Made by a program: the position numbers and the translations under genes. This document shows positions 59,710 to 64,000 of a stretch of 64,000 nt of DNA, piece by piece (the stretch's first letter is position 1; each line of letters begins with the position of its first letter). The stretch comes from Nocardia cyriacigeorgica (lineage in GTDB: Bacteria; Actinomycetota; Actinomycetes; Mycobacteriales; Mycobacteriaceae), in NCBI RefSeq assembly GCF_010868145.1, contig NZ_JAAGUY010000016.1, positions 1 to 64,000 on the forward strand, read 5' to 3'. A model generated the notes under the pieces. It saw only the letters and a program-made list of their open reading frames with translations, had not been told where the DNA came from and made no database searches.

Positions 59710-60756
59710 TCAGTCGGTGACGTAGGCGTTGAGGGTATTGCGCAGGTCGGTGACCACGGCGCGCGCGGCAGTGAGGCCGCGGGTGTGCCATATGGTGTCG
59801 TCGACGGCGAAGACGCGGCGGTCGGTGGCGGCGCCGAGCTCCTTCCACGCATCCGAGCGCAGCACGGATTCGCCGTGCTCACGCCCCTCGGGTCCGGCGA
59901 ACATGACGTAGATCAGATCGCCCTCTACCGGCAGCAGCTCGGACTCGTCGACATCGAACGAGCCCTCCCGCTGCGCGGTGGGACGGTGGGCACCGGTGGC
60001 AGCGAGGACCTGCGCGGCCATGGTGTCGGTACCGAGGACTCGGGTGCCGTCGGCGGTGAACCGAACGATGGAGGCCTGAGTGAGGTTGGCCGACACCGCG
60101 TTTCCGGCATCGGCCGCCTCGGTCCGGTAGTTCTCCAGCGCCGTCTCGGCCGCTCCGGCGCGACCGAGACTCGCCGCGACGGCGGTGAATTCGTCCTGCC
60201 AGCTGCCCTCGCGACCGACCAGCACGGTGGGTGCGATTCCGGACAGGGCGCCGAAATCCGCGCCTGTCGCGGGAACGTCGCCGATGATGAGGTCGGGGTT
60301 CAACGCCGCGATCAGGGCCGGGTCGGGCTGGGTCACCGGGCCGACGCCAGGGATCTCGGCGATCCCCGTCCCGAGGTAGCCGGGCTGCGGACTCGGTCCG
60401 TCGACGGTGGCCGCACCGACGACGCTTTCCCACGACCCCACCGCGCACACCGCGTCCAGCGCCGCGGTGCTGAGCACAACGATGCGCTGAGGGTCGGCGG
60501 GAACCTCGGTGACACCGAAGGGGTGGGTGATGGTGCGGGTGGCGCCTGCGGCCGGATCGGGCGCGGTGGGCAGGCTGCACGCCTGCGCGGTGTCGCGCTC
60601 GATCCCGACCACACCCGCGCCCGCGATATTGGTGGTGGTGCGGACGATCGAGGCCGAATCATCGGCAGGCGTCGAACAACCCGCGACGACGAGCGCCGCG
60701 CAGCCGACGACGACGGCACCCATGATCGTGCGGATTCGGGTGCGTCCATGAACCAT
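59710..60756 (-). CDS. fecB: FecB-like iron-siderophore-binding lipoprotein
   Basis: A 348-residue periplasmic-binding protein. The N-terminal signal VVVGCAALVVAGC ends in a lipobox (VAGC). The mature protein has a helical-backbone binding fold of the FhuD/FecB class: ITHPFGVTEVPADPQRIVVLSTAALDAVCAVG, ALNPDLIIGDVPATG, then GREGSWQDEFTAVAASLGR and VDESELLPVEGDLIYVMFAGPEG. It delivers ferric siderophore to an ABC importer, which is not in the window. Its position and opposite strand relative to ctaD match the M. tuberculosis fecB-ctaD pair as I recall it. ATG 60756 chosen; ATG 60771 is possible. Confidence 0.88.
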   Translation of the reverse strand: MVHGRTRIRTIMGAVVVGCAALVVAGCSTPADDSASIVRTTTNIAGAGVVGIERDTAQACSLPTAPDPAAGATRTITHPFGVTEVPADPQRIVVLSTAALDAVCAVGSWESVVGAATVDGPSPQPGYLGTGIAEIPGVGPVTQPDPALIAALNPDLIIGDVPATGADFGALSGIAPTVLVGREGSWQDEFTAVAASLGRAGAAETALENYRTEAADAGNAVSANLTQASIVRFTADGTRVLGTDTMAAQVLAATGAHRPTAQREGSFDVDESELLPVEGDLIYVMFAGPEGREHGESVLRSDAWKELGAATDRRVFAVDDTIWHTRGLTAARAVVTDLRNTLNAYVTD

Positions 60757-60760
60757 CGCG

Positions 60761-60780
60761 CTCACCGGCATGCCGGTGAG
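60761..60780. promoter_or_regulatory. Perfect 20-bp palindrome before the FecB-like gene
   Basis: CTCACCGGCATGCCGGTGAG is self-complementary over its whole length and lies four bases before the proposed ATG at 60756. It could be an operator or a hairpin controlling translation; the VOC gene ends 45 bases upstream. Confidence 0.6.
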
Positions 60781-60825
60781 GGTACATGCGCGCACCCTCG
60801 ATCCGCAGGTGAGGTCGGCCGGTGC

Positions 60826-61629
60826 TCAGCCCTTGTCGCCCCCGAGACTGAAGCGCGCGCCGTTCGGGTCGATGATCGTGGCCATCCGGCCGTAGGGGGT
60901 GTCCTCGGCGGGTGCGGTCACCGACGCGCCCAGTTCCACCGCCTTCGCGATCGTCGTGTCGACGTCGTCGGCGCCGAAATACACCGACCAGCCACCCGGC
61001 GAGCCCTCCGGAAGGAAACTCGAACCATCCATGACGCCACCGAGCATCGGGCTGGTGGAGTGCAGCGTGCTGTACCGGAACTCTGGTGAGTCGGAGATCG
61101 GGAACAGGTCGTTCCAGCCGAACACCGCACGATAGAAGTCGACCTCGCCGGTGAAGTCGCGGGTGGTCAGTTCGAACCACGACGGTGCGCCGTGGTGATC
61201 GCGCCACTGCCCGCCTTCGACGAGCCCGGCGGTCTCGAACCCGCCGAAGGTGCCGGCTTGCCAGATGCCGACGCCCGCACCCGCGGGATCGCCGAGGATC
61301 GCCATCGACCCGAGATCATCGACCTCCATCGGCGGTACGACGACCTGCCCGCCGCGGGCGGTGGCGGCGTTCGCGGTGGCCTCCGCATCGTCGACCGCCA
61401 GATAGATGGTCCACTGATCCGGACTGTCCGGATCGTCGGGCATGCGGCCCATCCCGCCGCCGACGGCCTTACCGTCCTTGCGGAAGGTGATGTAACCGCC
61501 GAAGTCCTCGTTGCGTTCGGCGGTCCAGCCGAACAATTCCCCGTAGAAGGCGATCGTGCGATCAGGGTCCGAGCTGTAGACGTCGACCCAGCAGGGATCG
61601 CCGACCCGGTGCGCTGCGTTCTGTGCCAT
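60826..61629 (-). CDS. Two-domain VOC (glyoxalase/bleomycin-resistance-like) protein
   Basis: A 267-residue protein with two tandem VOC domains (about 8-125 and 140-265): GDPCWVDVYSSDPDRTIAFYGELFGW and PSWFELTTRDFTGEVDFYRAVFGW each open a domain. Similar to the mycobacterial 27-30 kDa VOC proteins of unknown enzymatic role. The ATG at 61629 has GGAGA upstream. It faces away from ctaD. Confidence 0.85.
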   Translation of the reverse strand: MAQNAAHRVGDPCWVDVYSSDPDRTIAFYGELFGWTAERNEDFGGYITFRKDGKAVGGGMGRMPDDPDSPDQWTIYLAVDDAEATANAATARGGQVVVPPMEVDDLGSMAILGDPAGAGVGIWQAGTFGGFETAGLVEGGQWRDHHGAPSWFELTTRDFTGEVDFYRAVFGWNDLFPISDSPEFRYSTLHSTSPMLGGVMDGSSFLPEGSPGGWSVYFGADDVDTTIAKAVELGASVTAPAEDTPYGRMATIIDPNGARFSLGGDKG

Positions 61630-61927
61630 GAGCGGTCTCCTCCGCGCCTGTGCCACCGCCGGAACGGGCAGCGGCCTCATCGATGCAGACGAGGGCGGCG
61701 AACAGAACTCATCGGTGGCCGCCCGGGCCGACACACCACGCCGAGGCAGCGAAAACGAGTGTCGGCGGGCCGCGAATACGACACAGAGTAGGACCCGCTC
61801 GGTCCGCTGCGGCAGCACGGTTTACGATTCGAAGAGCGCAAGCTAACCGTCGTCTGTCCGGACGCCCCCGGACCGATGCTGACAGTGGAGCCTGCGGAGC
61901 GACCTAAAGGCACCTTCAGGAGGATCA
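61630..61927. promoter_or_regulatory. Divergent region between the VOC gene and ctaD
   Basis: 298 bases. TCCGG-N8-CCGGA-type pairing near 61856-61872 could form a small hairpin. CAGGAGGATC is the ctaD ribosome-binding site. No gene was recognised. Confidence 0.45.
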
Positions 61928-63667
61928 GTGACTGCCGTAGAGCCCCAGCCAGTCCCTCAATTAGAAGCGACTCGGCCTTTTCCGGCGCGGACCGGTCCCA
62001 AGGGGTCGTTCATCTACAAGATGGTCACCACGACCGACCCGAAGGTCCTTGGCGTCATGTACCTGACGACGTCTATGGTCTTCTTCCTCATCGGTGGCCT
62101 GATGGCGCTGATGATGCGTGGCGAGCTGGCGCGACCGGGCCTGCAGTTCCTCTCGCCCGAGCAGTTCAACCAGCTGTTCACCATGCACGGCACGATCATG
62201 CTGCTGTTCTACGCGACCGCGATCGTGTTCGGCTTCGCCAACATCATCCTGCCGCTGCAGATCGGCGCCCCCGACGTCGCCTTCCCGCGCCTGAACGCCT
62301 TCAGCTACTGGCTGTACGCGTTCGGCGCGACCATGGCGACCGCGGGCTTCATCACCCCGGGTGGTGCCGCGGACTTCGGTTGGACGGCCTACGTGCCGCT
62401 GACCGACATCCTGCACTCGCCGGGCGTCGGCACCGACCTGTGGATCCTCGGCCTCGCCGTCTCGGGTCTCGGCACCATCCTCGGTGGTGTCAACATGCTG
62501 ACCACCGTCGTCTGCCTGCGCGCACCGGGCATGACCATGTTCCGGATGCCGATCTTCACCTGGAACATCGCCGTCACCAGCGTCCTGGTCCTGCTCGCCT
62601 TCCCGCTGCTGACCGCCGCCCTGTTCGGCCTGGCCTACGACCGCCACCTGGGTGGCCACATCTACGACCCGGCCACCGGCGGCATCCTGCTCTATCAGCA
62701 TCTGTTCTGGTTCTTCGGCCACCCCGAGGTGTACATCATCGCGCTGCCGTTCTTCGGCATCGTCTCCGAGATCTTCCCGGTCTTCAGCCGTAAGCCGATC
62801 TTCGGTTACACCACGCTGGTCTACGCCACGCTCGGTATCGCCGCCCTGTCCATCGCGGTGTGGGCGCACCACATGTACGCCACCGGCGCCGTGCTGCTGC
62901 CGTACTTCTCGTTCATGACCTTCCTGATCGCGGTCCCGACCGGTGTGAAGTTCTTCAACTGGATCGGCACCATGTGGAAGGGGCAGCTGACCTTCGAATC
63001 ACCGATGCTGTTCTCCATCGGCTTCATCGTCACCTTCCTCTTCGGTGGTCTGTCCGGTGTCATCCTGGCCAGCCCGCCGCTGGACTTCCACGTCACCGAC
63101 TCCTACTTCGTGGTCGCGCACTTCCACTACGTGCTCTTCGGCACCATCGTGTTCGCCACCTACGCGGGCATCTACTTCTGGTTCCCGAAGATGACCGGAC
63201 GCATGATGGACGAGCGCCTGGCCAAATGGCACTTCTGGACCACCTTCATCGGCTTCCACACCACCTTCCTGGTGCAGCACTGGCTGGGCGCCGAGGGCAT
63301 GCCGCGTCGTTACGCCGACTACCTGCCCAGCGACGGCTTCACCACGCTGAACACGGTCTCCACCATCGGCGCGTTCGTGCTCGGTGCCTCGATGCTTCCG
63401 TTCCTGTGGAACGTGTTCAAGAGCTACCGTTACGGCGAGGTCGTCACCGTGGACGATCCGTGGGGCTACGGCAACTCGCTGGAGTGGGCCACCACCTGCC
63501 CGCCGCCGCGGCACAACTTCTACGAACTGCCGCGGATCCGGTCCGAGCGTCCGGCCTTCGAGTTGCACTATCCACACATGGTCGAGCGGATGCGGGCCGA
63601 GGCCCACGTCGGCTGGGGTTCGGGCAAGCATGCCACCGAAGTGCATGAAGGCGCCCTGACCAAGTAG
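61928..63667 (+). CDS. ctaD: Cytochrome c oxidase subunit I CtaD
   Basis: A 579-residue heme-copper oxidase main subunit of the aa3-type terminal oxidase in the cytoplasmic membrane. There are 12 membrane segments; the diagnostic sequences are MHGTIMLLFYATAIVFGF (low-spin heme ligand histidine), WFFGHPEVYIIALPFFGIVSEI (Cu-B ligand H and the cross-linked Tyr) and AHHMYATG with the following histidines, then SYFVVAHFHYVLFGT. GTG start at 61928 with GGAGGAT upstream. Followed by a terminator hairpin and serB2. Confidence 0.97.
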   Translation: MTAVEPQPVPQLEATRPFPARTGPKGSFIYKMVTTTDPKVLGVMYLTTSMVFFLIGGLMALMMRGELARPGLQFLSPEQFNQLFTMHGTIMLLFYATAIVFGFANIILPLQIGAPDVAFPRLNAFSYWLYAFGATMATAGFITPGGAADFGWTAYVPLTDILHSPGVGTDLWILGLAVSGLGTILGGVNMLTTVVCLRAPGMTMFRMPIFTWNIAVTSVLVLLAFPLLTAALFGLAYDRHLGGHIYDPATGGILLYQHLFWFFGHPEVYIIALPFFGIVSEIFPVFSRKPIFGYTTLVYATLGIAALSIAVWAHHMYATGAVLLPYFSFMTFLIAVPTGVKFFNWIGTMWKGQLTFESPMLFSIGFIVTFLFGGLSGVILASPPLDFHVTDSYFVVAHFHYVLFGTIVFATYAGIYFWFPKMTGRMMDERLAKWHFWTTFIGFHTTFLVQHWLGAEGMPRRYADYLPSDGFTTLNTVSTIGAFVLGASMLPFLWNVFKSYRYGEVVTVDDPWGYGNSLEWATTCPPPRHNFYELPRIRSERPAFELHYPHMVERMRAEAHVGWGSGKHATEVHEGALTK

Positions 63668-63696
63668 ACGGCGGAAGACAGCATTCCGGATGAGTG

Positions 63697-63725
63697 TGCA
63701 CCTGCTGGGGTGACCAGCGGGTGCA
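63697..63725 (+). terminator. Hairpin terminator after ctaD
   Basis: TGCACCTGCTGG (63697-63708) pairs with CCAGCGGGTGCA (63714-63725), one G-U pair, five-base loop, 29 bases after the stop codon. Confidence 0.8.
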
Positions 63726-63819
63726 TGCGCACCGACCATTCGTAGTTGCGGCGTCGGCGGCCCCCTCGGGGTGATCCGTTGTACGCCGCTTCTGCGTTGC
63801 ACAGACTGGAGCGCAGGTT

Positions 63820-64000
63820 TTGGCAGACACCACAGTTCTCGTCACCGTCACCGGTCCCGACCGGCCCGGTGTGACGTCGGTGCTACTCGCGGCGTTGTCG
63901 CGACACGAGGTCAGCCTGCTGGACGTGGAGCAGGTCGTCATCCGAGGTCGGCTGACCCTCGGCGTGCTCGTGACCTGCCCGAACGATCCTGAGGAACTGC
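63820..64000 (+). CDS. serB2: Phosphoserine phosphatase SerB2, N-terminal part (3' end outside window)
   Basis: Sixty codons of the N-terminal ACT domain: VTVTGPDRPGVTSVLLAAL and VEQVVIRGRLTLGVLVTCP match the actinobacterial SerB2 start. The full enzyme dephosphorylates phosphoserine; its HAD domain lies beyond the window. The TTG at 63820, with GGAG nine bases upstream, is the likely start. The ctaD-serB2 order is as in M. tuberculosis. Confidence 0.9.
   Translation, partial: MADTTVLVTVTGPDRPGVTSVLLAALSRHEVSLLDVEQVVIRGRLTLGVLVTCPNDPEEL

Overview
The window is high-GC actinobacterial DNA, most likely from Nocardia or a close relative in the Mycobacteriales. The evidence is the order nrdH-nrdI-nrdE ... 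nrdF ... fecB-like ... ctaD-serB2, which matches (from memory) the Mycobacterium tuberculosis nrd-fecB-ctaD-serB2 segment, plus frequent GTG/TTG starts, apparently leaderless mRNAs, an IdeR-type iron box and paired NrdR-type boxes. No tRNA, rRNA, CRISPR array or insertion sequence was recognised. The species is not determined.

Layout. 1-4.3 kb: 3' part of metY, a DUF1345 membrane protein, a LexA-like repressor and a membrane molybdopterin oxidoreductase. 4.5-10.5 kb: an NRPS (C-A-T-C-T-reductase) with an iron box in front. 10.5-21.9 kb: mainly housekeeping and accessory genes: a bile-acid/Na+-type symporter, an MHS-family MFS transporter, a 77-bp tandem repeat, a guanidine-III riboswitch with a Gdx-type guanidinium exporter, two hotdog thioesterases, an SDR, a secreted beta-propeller, a small secreted protein, an ECF sigma factor, a cell-wall amidase, a CobW GTPase and an AraC regulator. 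22.1-26.2 kb: divergent molybdenum-cofactor cluster (moeA, moaC-mogA fusion and moaE against moaA-moaD). 26.3-28.3 kb: DGPF/YCII protein with its ECF42-type sigma factor. 28.4-33.9 kb: nadE, TetR, FMN reductase and nrdHIE.

34.0-38.7 kb is the most unusual locus: a small EACC1-like protein overlaps a 1440-residue protein joining a metacaspase-like protease to four FtsK/EccC-type P-loop ATPase modules. It resembles a conflict or programmed-death system and lies between nrdE and nrdF. 38.7-43.1 kb: mgtE with an ORF-containing leader, a DUF3558-like lipoprotein, nrdF and a glycine-zipper protein. 43.1-58.9 kb: a tightly overlapping operon of a 4390-residue trimodular NRPS (C-A-T-E-C-A-T-C-A-T-E-TE) and a three-gene DrrABC-like exporter. 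59.1-64 kb: a stand-alone adenylation-domain fragment, a FecB-like siderophore-binding lipoprotein, a two-domain VOC protein, ctaD and the start of serB2.

Working together. nrdHIE and nrdF form one class Ib ribonucleotide reductase split over two transcripts, each with two candidate NrdR boxes 32 bp apart. The moa/moe genes make the cofactor that the oxidoreductase at 2.7-4.3 kb needs. The NRPS at 4.5 kb looks iron-regulated. The NRPS at 45.7 kb probably makes a tripeptide with an acyl or aryl cap, exported by its own ABC transporter; whether it is a siderophore is open, because I see no iron box in front of it.
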